A stretch of DNA of 64,000 bases from Trema orientale (taxonomy: Eukaryota; Streptophyta; Magnoliopsida; Rosales; Cannabaceae). Below the pieces are notes generated by a model, which worked only from the letters and a program-made list of their open reading frames with translations, did not search any database and had not been told where the DNA came from. The DNA is taken from NCBI GenBank assembly GCA_002914845.1, contig JXTC01000468.1:62001-126000 (forward strand), in the 5' to 3' direction. This document shows, piece by piece, positions 10,571 through 23,196 of this stretch; the first letter of the stretch is position 1; the number at the start of each line of letters is the position of its first letter. Both the position numbers and the translations under genes were made by a program.

Positions 10571-13500
10571 ATACTAATTTTCTATATTGTTATATAGTCA
10601 CTACGTAACAATCAAGTTCTTAATATATATTGCTCAACCCTCTTCTTCGTCTTTACTATCAACAAGTAGTGTTATGATAAGGATGACTTATTATCCTTTC
10701 TCAGTAGAAAATAGAAACTGTCTAATATATAATAACTAAGTCAAAGACCTGAAATTGAACCCTATGTTTTTATTTAAGATGAACATAAGAAGCCCATAAA
10801 TTAAAAAAGATAAAGTTTCAAAAGAAAGTTTTATTGAATTTTAGTAAAATATTTTTCTCTTTTCTTTCCTTGTCTTTTCCCCTCCAAATTTTTTCTTTAG
10901 CAAAAACTGGGTTTCCAAATAAAAGGGAAATTTTTTTTCTATTTGGTAAAAGATGAATAAGGAAGAAAACTATATTATTATTAGTGTGTATATTACTAAT
11001 ATCTATCTTAGTTTAAACGGAAAAATCAAGAGAACTTAGAGAAGAATTTTAGTTAGTGTGTTGTTGTAATAATATTATATCTAAATTGGTCTAGAGTATT
11101 ATTAGTTCTTCTTTAAATTTTGGCTGAGGTAAATAAGTTCCTTGGATTTTTATTATTTATCAGATGTATAAATTCCTGTTTGTTTACAGTATAATCATAT
11201 GATTAGTGCTATATTACATGATTTCCAAAACACCAACTAATGATTCATTATAGAAAGAGATTCATAACTCCAATGCGTATAATCAATCACAATGTCATTT
11301 TCTCAATATCCTAATATTTTTCTCAGCAACAAATAGTACGTAAAGTTTTAGCGTACGAACTTTGGAACTACAACAAATAGAAGCAAAACTTTAGGATCTA
11401 AAGCAAAATGATTTCTCTGCCTTCAGATTTCGTGCAGAGAGACATGAAGATATACTTGATCAAAATCAAAGAAATCCAAGCTGTGTGGAAAGGAAAAAGA
11501 GATAATGAGAAAATTGTACCATAGAAAAATCACATAAAAGTTTCAATTTCCGTAAAACTAATATGTATTTAGCACACTTACGAGGCTTAGGATAGTCAAA
11601 TTAGGCCAACTTCAAAGTATTTGCAACTAATATTGATCATTCTTTGGCCTGTTATGTGATGAACTCACAACAGAAAAAAAAAAAAAAAAGAAATAACCCA
11701 AGAGAAAATTTTGACAGAAAATCTAAAAAAATTAGAGATGGAAATGGAAAAATATTTGGCCATTATTGCATTATAATATGAAAGAATGCTTCGTACCTGA
11801 AAATCAAAAACCCAAAAAGTTGAATGCAACGAGACATCATGTAATACATCCTCATAAATTATAAATCCCAAGCCAAGCATATACATAGTTCTCAGTTGAT
11901 TTTTTTCTCAAATACTAAAATATTCTGTCATTCTAGTGACTCTATATTAGGGTAATACCTTGCGAATTATGGCTACTAACTCAGTCATGTACTCTTTGAC
12001 TCGGTCATGTACTCGACTCACTAAAACAAAGACCTAGCTTGAATTGGAAAGCATAAACGGCTCGTAATATAGATTTACAAAAGACAAAACTTTGTTTAAA
12101 TGTCGTTCTTCAAGTGCAGTTATTTTCTGCATAAACTTTCTCCACAACCAAAGAAAAAAAAGGGAAATATTATAAAGGAGGACTCTCAACAAATCCTTAA
12201 GAAAATTACTGATCAATTGAAGTATTTCTTCAAAGATCTTCTTAACAATATTAATGCTTAAACTTGTCATGTTGATCAAGTGCAAAGGACGATTTAGACG
12301 CTGACTTAATAATTGCATATGATACAGCCTTAAAAAAAAAAAAAAAAAAAAAGAAAGAGAGAGAGACTTTCAGCAAAATTCAACCTTGGATCATACTATT
12401 TTAATTGCCTGAATTGACTCCGATATGTAATCAAAACTTCACACGATATAATACAAACAATAAAATAGAGATCAGCTGCCAGGAGATAACACACATCACC
12501 ACATGATTTCAAATCACGGTACATGTGATATTATCCTCAAGTATGAACTATATAATCAGTAGTACTTTATTCAAAAGTTTCATTATAAGAAACCCATGAT
12601 ATTATAAGCTCCAGGTGTCAAATTCTTGTCACGTTTTTCAAACACTAAAGAATATACTACAAATGGATCAATCACATCTAACTAGATAATAATGACATAA
12701 TAATATAGGGTCACATATATCTGTTACATCTTCCAAATCCATGTCTTAACGCACATGCTATAGCAAATCTAGATCTTTTATAAGTAGTCCAATTAGAGTA
12801 AAACCTATGTGTAGGAGGGCTTTTGCCTCTCTTATACTAGAATTCTCCTGAATCTTATTCCCTCAATCTTATTATTAATAAAAAAAATTAAAAAAAAAAA
12901 AGAAACTCATTGTTGTTGTCAAAATTATTAATTTTGAAGAAGACAGAAGTGAGGTTTGCAAAACTAGTTAGTATATATCTAAGTATTAGATATGGATGAG
13001 AAAAAAAATATTTGTTTTTAATTTTTCATTGAAGAGTAATTTTTGAACTAAGAAACATTTAAAAGAGGTGAGAAAATAAATTTTTCTCTAGGAATCGGAA
13101 CAAAGGAGCTCATATATACGTACACTTGCAAAGTATGTATATTTAAAATTTGATGAAACTTGTTTTCAAATATATATATATATATATTGAGGAAACTTCT
13201 TATTTTATTGTTTGTAGGAGATGATAGTTGAATAAAGAATTTCCTCACCTTACCTCTATATATATATATATGTATATATATATTCGTAACAGGTCTATTT
13301 GAGGAAAAAAGAATAAGCATGAGAAAGAGGGAAAGAAAAACACCCTTAGAAGATTCCCACACCATTTTAAAGAAAACTGTCAAATGTGTACGTTTCTTCT
13401 TCCAAAATATTATTATTAATTGTTAGCTGTTGATTTTAAATTATATAAAATCCTTTTCTCCTTCCAATATTAACTTTTTGTTTCCATCAATTGCACATAC

Positions 13501-13750
13501 GGTGGTATATTTTTCCCTTCTTAAAGTGAAATTCTTCGTCTCGATCTTAATTTACTCTCATAACAATACCACTTTGCTTTAGTTTCTTTTTTGTTTCTAG
13601 TCATATATACCTGCACTTTTGGTACTGTTTAAAAGAGGGGAATATTAGATTAATTAATGCACGCTTTCTACTTTCCAAATTCTAAAAGCTTCTAAGTTCA
13701 CACTTTTTCTAATTTTGATCATCATTAAAATTTTTGCATAAGCCGCCAAT
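10571..13750. other. Long AT-rich intergenic region
   Basis: No gene family is recognisable on either strand. The few open frames (for example 12034-12318 and 13048-13383, both minus) are low-complexity, rich in Ile/Leu/Phe/Tyr, and run through AT microsatellites. Poly(A)/poly(T) runs occur near 11675, 12335 and 12890, and (AT)n tracts near 13170 and 13255. Confidence 0.5.
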
Positions 13751-13752
13751 AC

Positions 13753-13761
13753 TTTATATAT
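13753..13761 (+). promoter_or_regulatory. Candidate TATA box of the metalloproteinase gene
   Basis: TTTATATAT lies about 130 bp upstream of the ATG at 13891 and is the only good TATA-like motif close to it in a suitable place. The 5' leader would be about 100 bp. Confidence 0.4.
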
Positions 13762-13890
13762 TGAGCTGCCTCTAGCTGTAGTAAGTGCAGTTCTATGATT
13801 TTGGCCATACGGTTAAGAACATTGAAGAAAGCCAAAAAACTCTAGACATAAAAATATACCAACAATTAAGACTCTCCTCACAAAATTTCT

Positions 13891-14828
13891 ATGGCGCCAA
13901 AAGGAATATTCCCATTTTCACGGGCCTTTTGGCTCGTCTTTGTCACTTATTTGCTCTCTACAACCCCAATTCAATCCGACCCCAGTGACCGAAACGCCTT
14001 CGATTTCATACGAAGCTTGGTGGGTGCCCACAAAGGTCATCATGTTTCCGGCCTCTTCAAGCTCAAGCAGTACCTCCACAGATTTGGGTACTATAATAAC
14101 TTCCAAGCCCCAGACGCCGCAGCCCCAAACGACAGCAAAATCCTCGTTAACGACAATGTGTTTGACGAAGCTCTAGAGTCTGCCGTCAAATCCTACCAAT
14201 TCCACAACGGTTTAAATGTCGCTGGAACCCTAGACGTATCGCTACGGCGGAGCAAATGATGATACCACGATGCGGTGTTCAGGATATCTTCTTGTGGCCG
14301 CCACCACGGCAACTTTGGCCGCCGCGGCAACGTTGGCCGAAAACCCACTTGACGTACCGCGTCGACCGCAAAAGCGTGTCATCGGTTCCCGGTGCGGCAA
14401 ACATAAGCACCTTCAGCGCCCGAGCGTTTAAGAAATGGGCCAACGTGACCCGTTTCACCTTCTGGGAGGTTCCGGCCGAATCGAACTCCTCCGACATATT
14501 CATTGATTTTTACCGCATCAGAGACCAGAGCGACTTGAAGGCGTTTGATGGACATGGAGGCATCGTCGCGACTGCTTATTTACCAACCAAGGGATTGTTT
14601 CACTATGAGGCAGAGGAGAAGTGGAGTGAGAATCCAAAGGGACCGTGGGAGATTGACCTGCTGGAATCGGTTGCGTTGCATGAGATAGGACATCTTCTTG
14701 GGCTTTATCATAGCTTTAATTCGTCTACCGTCATGTACCCTCGCTTCAATTACGGGAATGAAACTAAGAGGGATTTGCAGCCGGATGATATCCAACGCAT
14801 ATGTGACTTGTATAATTTACCAAATTAA
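13891..14828 (+). pseudogene. Plant matrix metalloproteinase (2-MMP-like), one frameshift
   Basis: This is a single-exon gene for a zinc-dependent extracellular endopeptidase of family M10A. The ATG at 13891 opens a signal peptide (MAPKGIFPFSRAFWLVFVTY) and a peptidoglycan-binding-like propeptide with VSGLFKLKQYLHRFGYY. The other frame carries TAEQMMIPRCGVQD, the cysteine switch (PRCGV), then the catalytic domain with the zinc site HEIGHLLGLYHS, a Met-turn VMYP, and a stop at 14826. The two frames meet at about 14232-14242, in GTLD|V. A one-base shift there makes the upstream frame stop at 14257-14259. All other landmarks are intact and total length (about 312 codons) is normal for the family. 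The C-terminus lacks an obvious GPI or membrane segment. Either a young pseudogene or an assembly error; the strong conservation around the shift favours a recent event. Confidence 0.85.
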
Positions 14829-15400
14829 TTAATAACCAATAAGAAAGCAGTCTAATTATAAATAATATATTTCCACTTAATTTCGGTGTTATATACGAAT
14901 TCATAAAGCTTCAATGCAAAAATGAGCAGTGTAATTTTACAAAAGTAATTCTTCGAGATAGAGTGGGGATTTCTCCTACGTACCACATGACTTCATAGAG
15001 CTTCAATGCAAACTTAACTAACTTCTTATGATATACTAAATACCAATAGCCAAGGATATGAAGATAAGAAACATCCAATAGTGAATTCCTCAAATTCTGA
15101 ATGACAAGCTCAGATGTATTAAGAGTTTAAATCACCATCAATAACCCTATTCTGAACACTTGTTATTTATTTATTTGTTTATTATTATTATTATATGTCT
15201 TTTTTCTTGTGAATTCTCTTCAAATAACATGAAAGAGAATATTACTGTGAAAGGGAAGGAAATTAAATTAGAGATTAAGAATCAAATCTATAAAAAGAAA
15301 GCATCATCGTCTTGTCCCTATTAATTACGGCCAAAAAAAAAGAAGAAAAAAAAACCGGACTCAATTCAAATATATTTTGGCCTAATTGGTTCATGATTGT
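14829..15400. other. Downstream of MMP, no gene seen
   Basis: AT-rich 3' flank. AATAATATA-type sequence within 60 bp of the stop could serve as a polyadenylation signal. No further gene. Confidence 0.4.
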
Positions 15401-15409
15401 ACATTTATT

Positions 15410-15685
15410 TTTTTGTTAATATATCCATATATGACATGGTAATTCGAAGACATACCAATTTTACTATACATGATTCTAGCTACCTTTGCTGTCTGATTCC
15501 ACATTATAGTACATTCACCTTTTTTTTTTCGTTGATGGTATACCTATATATTGACGGGGTATATTTGAATATACACCAATTTTATTATACTAGATTCTAT
15601 GTACCTTTGTTTTTTACAATGATGTTTTTGATGATATTTCTATATATTGAGATGATAAATATGAGGATTCACATTTGTGTGTTTG
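15410..15685. repeat. Diverged ~120-bp tandem repeats
   Basis: Three decaying copies of a unit with ATATATTGAC, CCAATTTTACTATA and GATTCTA..TACCTTTG (starts about 15425, 15546 and 15638). They keep an open plus-strand frame (15397-15762) with Phe/Tyr/Ile-rich composition; I treat that frame as a by-product of the repeats. Confidence 0.5.
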
Positions 15686-16027
15686 GGGTATTTTGCGTGT
15701 ATAATTTCAATGTATATCTACTTAGCAAATTGGCTATAACAGTTGGTGATTTTACTATATAAGTTTTAATCTATGGCCATTTTACTAATTTTGGGCCTAA
15801 AACGGGACATATACTTAATCAATCCTTAGTATAAATATTGCCAATCTTTAATTAACTTTTGTTTTCTCAATTAGTTAATTAGAATTTTGTCAATCTCCTC
15901 TTATGGACTCTATATAAAACCCTATTCGCTCAATTATCTTCTTCCCTTGCTAATTCCTGAATAAATTAGTATACCACTTTTTTTTTCCTCACTAATTAAA
16001 TCTACCACTATATCACTTTTTTAAAAT
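15686..16027. other. Non-coding AT-rich spacer
   Basis: No gene or clear repeat was found between the two arrays. Confidence 0.4.
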
Positions 16028-16328
16028 GAATTCTTGACGATCTTGACGGATTCTTGAACGATTCTTGACATCAGCGACGATCTTGATGAATTTTTGAGGG
16101 ATTCTTGACGATCTTAATGGATTCTTGATGGATTCTTGATATTGATGGCGTTCTTGACAAGTTCTTGATGAATTCTTGATGGATTCTTGACAATCTTGAT
16201 GGATTTTTGATAGATTCTTAACAGATTCTTGACGTCAGTTGTAATCATGACAGATTCTTGATGGATTCTTGACAGATTCTTGATAGATTCTTGACGGATT
16301 CTTGATGAATTCTTGACAGATTCTTGAC
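16028..16328. repeat. Minisatellite, GATTCTTGA-type 10-13 bp unit
   Basis: About 300 bp in which GATTCTTGACG, GATTCTTGATG and GATTCTTGACA variants follow one another, with over 20 occurrences of TTCTTGA or TCTTGA. Some units are separated by 4-6 other bases. There are no spacers of uniform length and no unique spacer content. Confidence 0.85.
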
Positions 16329-16711
16329 TTATTCCCTCCTAAAAGTGGTAGAATCTAATACTTGTGGTAAATTTAGTTAAATATTTGAAAAAAATGGTAA
16401 TTGTCTACTTAACCCGTAATTCCTACACATCTAGATCTTCACCGAAAACGGAGATTTCATCAGCTCAGGACCTTCTTCTTCAGTAAGAGTTTTCTATGTT
16501 CTGGATTTTTTTTTTTTTTTTTCTTTCTTACTCTTATAATTCGTAATTCCCTTTTTGTAAGGCAATAGATTACAAGGGCATTTTCTCCTACCCGATTCTA
16601 GATTACTGTGTGTTTAATTCATTTGTATTCAATATTTTGGGTAGTTTCAAATAGTTAGTTTCAAAATCTGAAATTTATGAGATTCATATTTGATATATTT
16701 TACATATATGC

Positions 16712-18802
16712 TGTAAAATCCCAAATTTTTGATCGATAAACTGGTCATTTTGACCATAAATTTTTTTTTTATATATATATATATATTATGTTTTCTCTCT
16801 TCCTCTCATCCCTCCCCACTCCCGATCTCACACTCTCTCTCGTCTTTCTCATGTCTCAGCCGAAGGAGAAGCAGGAGGTCACTGGAGCTCGCCTAGCCAC
16901 CGTCTGGACCGCCAAACTGCCGGCAAGGTCCTCTCGTGTCACCAGCAAGCCGCGCCGCCCGTCCCCAATCGCCGCCGAGCTCCCCGTCACGGGAACACAC
17001 CATTAGAGGCCGTGGGGAACTTTGAATTTTCGGCACCGTTTCAAACCCTTTCAATGTGTTCTTGGGCTCTTGAGTTCATATTGTTGAGAGGAACCTCAAG
17101 GTATATATTTCACGATCCCATTTCGCCCGAATTAAAAATTGCCATTTTTGTGTATTTTTGAGCTCGAGTTTGACATTTGATCCGACCGTTAGATTTTATT
17201 TCTGATGCCATTTTTGTATAACTTAGCTATTTTGGACATTAGGAATTCAATGGAGAAGTCCAATTATTTATTTGAAGCTTCGTTGAGAAGTTAGTTTTTC
17301 CCAAGTGAGCGATCGAAGGTATGGAATTAGTTTCCGACTATCCAGACGATCCTCCAATGGCACCTTGAGCATCCAATAGCGTGGTATCACTAGTGAGGTA
17401 GGGATTCGATTATCTCTGTTTTATACCGTTTTTAAATAAAACTTATTTTCTGCAACACATGATGACAAACATGATTTTAGAACTGTTTTGGATATATGTG
17501 ATGGAATTGAATTGTATTATACATATTGGATTGCTCTGGGACTTTTCTGAGTACAGGTTATTTTTGGATATGTTAAAATAGGGCTGTTAAGCTGCCCATT
17601 TTTCTATAAATTACAATTAACCATTTTATTAAAAACCAGAGCATTACTTGAACTTAAATTACTACATGGCTACTTTTACATATCAGTTCAGAGTACACGT
17701 GTCTTAGGATCACACATGAGTACCATGTTATTATCAGGAGTTTTTTTTTATAGTGTGGCGCTACGACCCCACTGACGGTGCAGAGTCCGCGAACCCGCGC
17801 GGCGTTTTTCTTCTTATTACCTCCCCATTTGATAGGCGTAGGCAATACGGTTGCCCCTCCAAGTTTGGCAGGCGACACATGGGTGTCCCCTCAGGTTATG
17901 GACTAGGTGTCAGGCAAGCTGTATGGCATACGTAGTGCCAATATCCTGGTTTCCATTGATGAGAGGTGGTAAATTTATGGGTATGGGTGGATTTGTATCA
18001 TATATTTGTGGACTGATTGGATTTTGGATATCATGTTTTCCTATATATATATATATATTTATATGCATATACTTATACAGACTATCAGCTTTGGAAATGG
18101 ATATATGTATGTATGCATATGGTTTTGTAAATGTGTTTTGGATTAAACTAACTATGCAAGGATTCTCCATCATTAAAAAGATTTTTAAATGAGATAACAG
18201 TTTCTCTACTAAGCTTTCAAGCTCACTCCTCCTACTTTTCTCCCTTTCAGGTGATTGTTTACTCGAGTCAGTCGTCTCGTTGGCTAGGCAAGTCGCTTGG
18301 CTTACGCTCGCGGTCCTTTTTCTCTTTGGTTGGTAACTTTTCTTTGTCTCACTCTCTCTCCATGTCTAACTATTTAGCCAAGTTCATTGATTTTACTAAG
18401 TGAATGTAAGAGGATGTATTTACTATTATTTAAGGATTTGGTGTACAAATTGGACACAATAGTTCCTAAGGAACTTATTTTCAAAATTTTAAGTACTTAG
18501 AATTTTGACAAACTTTGTAAGTTAAATTTTAGACATTCGGATACAAGATTTGAAAAATCTAATTTTATTAAACTAAATTTTTGTACAACTTAACTATGTT
18601 TTCTTGAATTTTAATTGGTGTATCTTCCTTAATAAATTAAACTAAATATGGACCCTTTTTTATATAGAATTTCTAATAGTTTGAGGACTAGAATGAAAAA
18701 TCTAAGTACTTGGTCTCCTCTGAATTTTACACAATTCTTTATTTATCTTTATTTATACTCAAAATTGATAAAAGTCACGGTCTTGGATTTTCGGTCGTGA
18801 TA
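16712..18802 (+). mobile_element. Gypsy LTR B (5' LTR) with primer site
   Basis: It starts TGTAAAATCCCAAATTTTTG and ends CGGTCGTGATA, about 2.09 kb, followed within a few bases by TTGGTATTGAGC, a close match to the initiator-Met tRNA primer site. It has a GC-rich block at 16850-17010 shared almost base for base with LTR D (24.6-25.4 kb, opposite strand). It also has the shared block CTTTCAGGTG near 18246. It looks like the 5' LTR of a large fossil Gypsy element whose coding part is absent and whose 3' LTR was not found in this orientation. Confidence 0.75.
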
Positions 18803-19976
18803 GAATTGGTATTGAGCATGACTTCAGATCCGTCTGGGATCAAGCCTGTGAAAATTTTTAGTGTTTAAAATTATTTTAGAAATAGTTTTGGCAAATACCT
18901 CATACATCACTTAGGAACTAGCTAGATAAGTTACTTTTGCTCCGAATCCTTTCAAGTCCTCTCTTAAACTTCTACAAAGTGAAATTCTTGTGTCATTGGG
19001 ATGGTGATTTCCTAGGAATTTTAGTCTCGGGAGTGCCGGGTTGATATGGGACTATTGAATTCCACTCTTAACATAATCCCTCGGTTCGAATGGACTTTCA
19101 TTTTTGTACTCTTCCGTCCATTCAGATTGTAGGCTCCATGAACCTCGTAGGTTCCAAGGTAGCAATCCGATATCTTGCATCTTGGTTGTTGTGCTTTGAC
19201 TTTCGTGTGGATTGTCTATATATTATCCTTTGGGTTTTGGTGATCGCTTTTGGTTGCAGCATTTGATTGTGGTTATATTTACTTAGGGATTTTTGCTTGT
19301 GATGCATTGGTTTGGCGTTTACACTTGAATTGATATTGCTTGTGATTCCTCTGAATTTTACACAATTCTTTATTTATCTTTATTTATACTCAAAATTGCT
19401 AAAAATTACGGTCTTGGATTTTCAGCCGTGATAGAATCGGTATCAGAGTACGACTTCAGATTCGTTTGGGATTATGCCTGTGAAAATTTTTAGTGTTTAA
19501 AAATATTTTGGAAATGGGTTTAGTAAATACCTCATACATCACTTAAGAACTGTCTAGATAAGTTACTTTTGCTCCTATTCCTTCCAAGTCCTCTCTTAAA
19601 CTTCTCCAAAGTGAAATTCTTGTGCCATTGGGATGATGATTTCCCAGGAATTTTAGTCTCGAGAGTATCGGGTTGACATGAGACTATTGAGTTCCACTCT
19701 TAACATAATCCCTCAGTTCGAATGGACGTTCGTTCTTGTACTCCTCCATCCATTCAGATTGTAGGCTCCATGAACCTCATAAGTTCTAAGGTAGCAATCT
19801 GATATCCTGCATCTTGGTTGTTGTACTTTGACTTTCGTGTGGATTATTTATATGTTGTCCTCGAGGTTTTGGTGATCCCTTTTGGTTATAGCATTTGATT
19901 GTGGTTGTATTTACTTAGGGATTTTTACTTGTAATGCATTGATTTGGTGTTTGCACTTGAACTGATATGGCTTGAC
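18717..19976 (+). repeat. 631-bp tandem duplication of LTR end plus leader
   Basis: The segment starting CCTCTGAATTTTACACAATT (18717) recurs at 19348 and stays alignable to about 19976. Each copy contains the end of LTR B, the Met-tRNA primer site and about 500 bp of untranslated leader. The second primer-site copy (TCGGTATCAGAG) is the closer match to consensus. Confidence 0.8.
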
Positions 19977-22515
19977 TCTATTGGTGTTTATGAGATTGAG
20001 ATTTTATTTTCTTGGAATTTGATATCTCGTGACTTGGTCCTATATTATAGTGTATGTTTTGATGATACCTTTTGCATAGCATGTTCATTGATTAAGTGAT
20101 TTGGTTTGGCAATTTGAGATATTGTTTAACTATAATACTTGCATTTCTCTAGTTTCATCAAGTTTCATTATTATAGTTCCTTGGTTGAGAATTCTTGAAT
20201 TGTTGAGAGTTTGGTGGGATTTAAAACAGAGTTATTTGGTTTTGGAACTTTTGAAAATTTCAAGATGATAATTAAGGTTTTGAACAACATAGACCTTTGT
20301 ATTTGACCAAAGTGACATGTTTGTTTTCAAAGAAATCATGAGCATTTTAAACTCGGGCATTGGTTAGGTGAGAGTAATACACTTTTTCAAAAGAAGTATT
20401 GTTTTAAATTAATAGGTCACTTTGAGACTAAGTCTTGCGAAGCTACCAACCTATTTGTATACTAGTGAGATTTTATTTTACATTTAGTAGTGTTGATTTA
20501 AAGGACCTCTAGACCAAAGTAATTTGTTTTTATAAATGTATATACATAAATAAAACTTTTCAAGTACCTTTTTCAAAATTTTAGACTCAGTAGATTACTA
20601 AATATTTTTCAATCCCTACTTAATACTTGATTTTGAGATCAAATGAATGCTTTCATAAATTGACTCACAAGTTTACGAAAAACAAAATAGATGTAAGTTA
20701 CTTAAGAAAAGTTTTGAATAAAATATTCCCAAGTTTGACTACTCGATGTACTTTGATGTGGGATTGAGAATGCTTTGGAAAAAAAAAAAAAAAAGAACTT
20801 TTAGCTCATGTATGTATGTGAAGATTTGAGTTGGAATTTTTGGTTTAGATTTTATAGAGCTTGTCACTTGTGCCTTATACATTCAATGGTTCAAATTACA
20901 TGTTTCTTCTTAGTTTTCTCTGATGTGGTTTATTTTGTTGGCTAATGCATGGTCTCTTAGTATTTGTTGGATTGTTTAACCATTTTGATTCTAACTTGAT
21001 TTTCTATGGTGTGAACAAAGTTACGTTAGATTATACGAAACTTGTTATAATTGGATTTTGGGCATTGTGTGATTGGTTTTGACCAGTCTCCCTAGTGTCG
21101 GGAAAACTTGGGAGTAGGATGAAATTTTGATTTTCAAATCGATAAAAAGCATTGGGTTATATGCCTTCGTTTTATATTTGATGGATTTTGAGTTATGCAT
21201 ATTATTGTGTGATTTTCTTCTTGAAGATTTGATTGTAGCTTTTTAATTCATGGAGCCTATGTATATATTAATTAGTTGGTTATACCTAGTATAAATTTTT
21301 ATGAACTTTAAATATTTATTTTAAAGGGTTAAGTGAGAAATTGTGTTTGTTTTACCCGCCTTGAGAAAATATTTTGACAATATTTCACACTTTAATATTT
21401 TCTAAACTACCATATTTTCCCTTTAAAAAAAATAGTGTGAACTTTCAACCTTTTGAGAAATTTGTTTGAATACTTTGGAAAAAATATTTTAGAATTCTAT
21501 GAAAACATCTCATTGTGCTTAGTTATGAATTGGATTGAGGCCCAAATATTTTATTAGTTTAGAAAGAAAAATCGACCATTGTATTTAAGTATAGCCTCGT
21601 TTTTCATTTTACCAAGTAAGTATGGATTTCCTAATAACTGTCTATTTTGTTGATTATGTGGAAACAAACTAGTGTCTTTTTCATGCATTCCTTATTAGTT
21701 TTAATAAACGGTTATTATGTATAACTCGACTTTATCGGCTGATGGTTGTGACTATTGGGGGTTTTCATCATATTTGCATAGAATGAGATTTTTACTAGAT
21801 GTTGATATTGAGTTAAATCTAAATCCCTTATTTGGTTTAAATTATATATAGCATAGATATTGTTATATATAACTTTGATAATTGGAATGAGATTACTTAT
21901 GGATTTTACTTTAAAAGTCGTTGGACTCTACTTTTGTATTGTAAAAGAATACTCGAACTTCAGGTTTGGTTGACCTTTGGTCAGGGAGAAACTATATTGT
22001 GAACTAGTATAGTATTCCTAGGCTCCAACGCTTCCTATATTTAATATTTTCAAAAACGTTTTCAAAATTGTTTTAATTAAAATTAGAAAGAGATTGCATA
22101 GGAGTTTCTGGGGCATTAAAGTGTCAATTTCAGTTATATGCGTGTTTCCAAGACAGTGGTTAGTGTCCATGGAGTTTTTTTTTATATCAGGGACTTGTAG
22201 AGTCTTTGGATCAGCATTTGCTTTGCCTTTCTTTGATGAAGTTTTACACTGGACGAAAGATTTTAGATGCTTTTGAAATTTCTCATGGTTTGGGTACTTG
22301 CATTGGGATTGAAGTTTGCACTAATGTCCTGCATTGGTGATTTCTAGTTTGGGTGTTCTCCTCTTTTATTTGACTAGAAGTGGTTTGTGTTTAGCGTTCT
22401 AATGTTTCTTACTTGGGCACATTTCATATTTGCATTTTTCTATATTCTAAAAAGTTATATTCATGTGATCATTCAATTTTTTATTTTTCGGTTCATCGTT
22501 TTGGCGGGTTCTCAG
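19977..22515. other. Gypsy-internal-like non-coding DNA
   Basis: AT-rich sequence continuing from the LTR B leader. No capsid, protease, polymerase or integrase motif was recognised, so this may be a large non-autonomous element interior or unrelated spacer. Confidence 0.35.
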
Positions 22516-22760
22516 GAAGCAATGATGAAAGATACACTTGAATGTGCAAGAGAGCCAAACTTGAACTTGAAAGGCTTCCTTCAGAATGCCTATGTCCATC
22601 CAGTTTTCAAAGGTGGAGATGATGGTGAAAGTGATGTTGTATCTGTGGAAGACTTGAAGGAGGAGCCTACGATTGTGCCGACGAAACATCAATCCCAAAG
22701 GAACACACCATTGCCTAGCAAACAGAGCGGTTCACTAATTTCGCAGGATTCATTCATTGA
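22516..22760 (+). pseudogene. CSC1/OSCA-type channel, C-terminal exon fragment
   Basis: After a TTCTCAG acceptor at 22515 the plus strand reads EAMMKDTLECAREPNLNLKG, then FLQNAYVHPVFKGGDDGES, then IVPTKHQSQRNTPLPSKQSG. This is the cytosolic C-terminal tail of plant CSC1-like proteins (DUF221/OSCA hyperosmolality-gated calcium channels), normally the last coding exon of a gene of about 770 codons. No membrane-domain exons precede it. The frame continues past the expected C-terminus to 22845 without a family match. It is an isolated exon, either carried by an element or the last trace of a lost gene. Confidence 0.75.
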
Positions 22761-22849
22761 CTCTATGCTTTTCTTTTCTAAGCTTAATTTTGCTCTGATC
22801 ATCTACCCCTTGATTATTATTATTATTTTTGACAAAATGTCATAAAAAT

Positions 22850-23190
22850 GACGATTTGTGTTTTTCTTACTTTGACGTATCTCCTGTGTTTTTGGAAATA
22901 TAAGAAAAATCCTGGAATTTAATTTTTTTTACTAGAAAAAGCCTTATAATTTGACTAGTTTTAAAATATGATGGAAAATTAATGAAACAATGGCCACATA
23001 ATTACCTTTAATAGGTGATAAATTTAGCCTTATATTACATTTTTATTGTATTTGGATACGTAGACAGTAGTTTGGAAATATATTTATCATTTATTAGATC
23101 TTTTAAAAATCCTAAAATATTACTTGAAAAATAGTACAAATAAGTTTTAATTTTATTATTTATGTTTAAATTTACACTTCACTAAGGCCG
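22850..23190. other. Spacer between two gene fragments
   Basis: AT-rich sequence between the channel exon and the P450 fragment. No feature is supported. Confidence 0.4.
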
Positions 23191-23196
23191 AGGAAT

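Noticed and set aside
12034-12318. Minus-strand frame of 94 codons with some helical character
   Set aside because: No family recognised, no exon borders, and AT-rich surroundings. Likely chance.
13048-13383. Minus-strand frame of 111 codons
   Set aside because: It runs through two (AT)n microsatellites that encode Ile/Tyr runs; not protein-like.
15397-15762. Plus-strand frame of 121 codons that looks membrane-like
   Set aside because: Hydrophobicity comes from T-rich diverged tandem repeats; no start context or homologue.
16028-16328. Short regular repeats that could suggest a CRISPR array
   Set aside because: Units are 10-13 bp with no constant-length unique spacers, and the window is plant nuclear DNA. 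It is a minisatellite.
16788-17006. GC-rich frame with protein-like composition
   Set aside because: It is part of the Gypsy LTR and recurs in LTR D on the other strand; it is untranslated LTR sequence, not a host gene.
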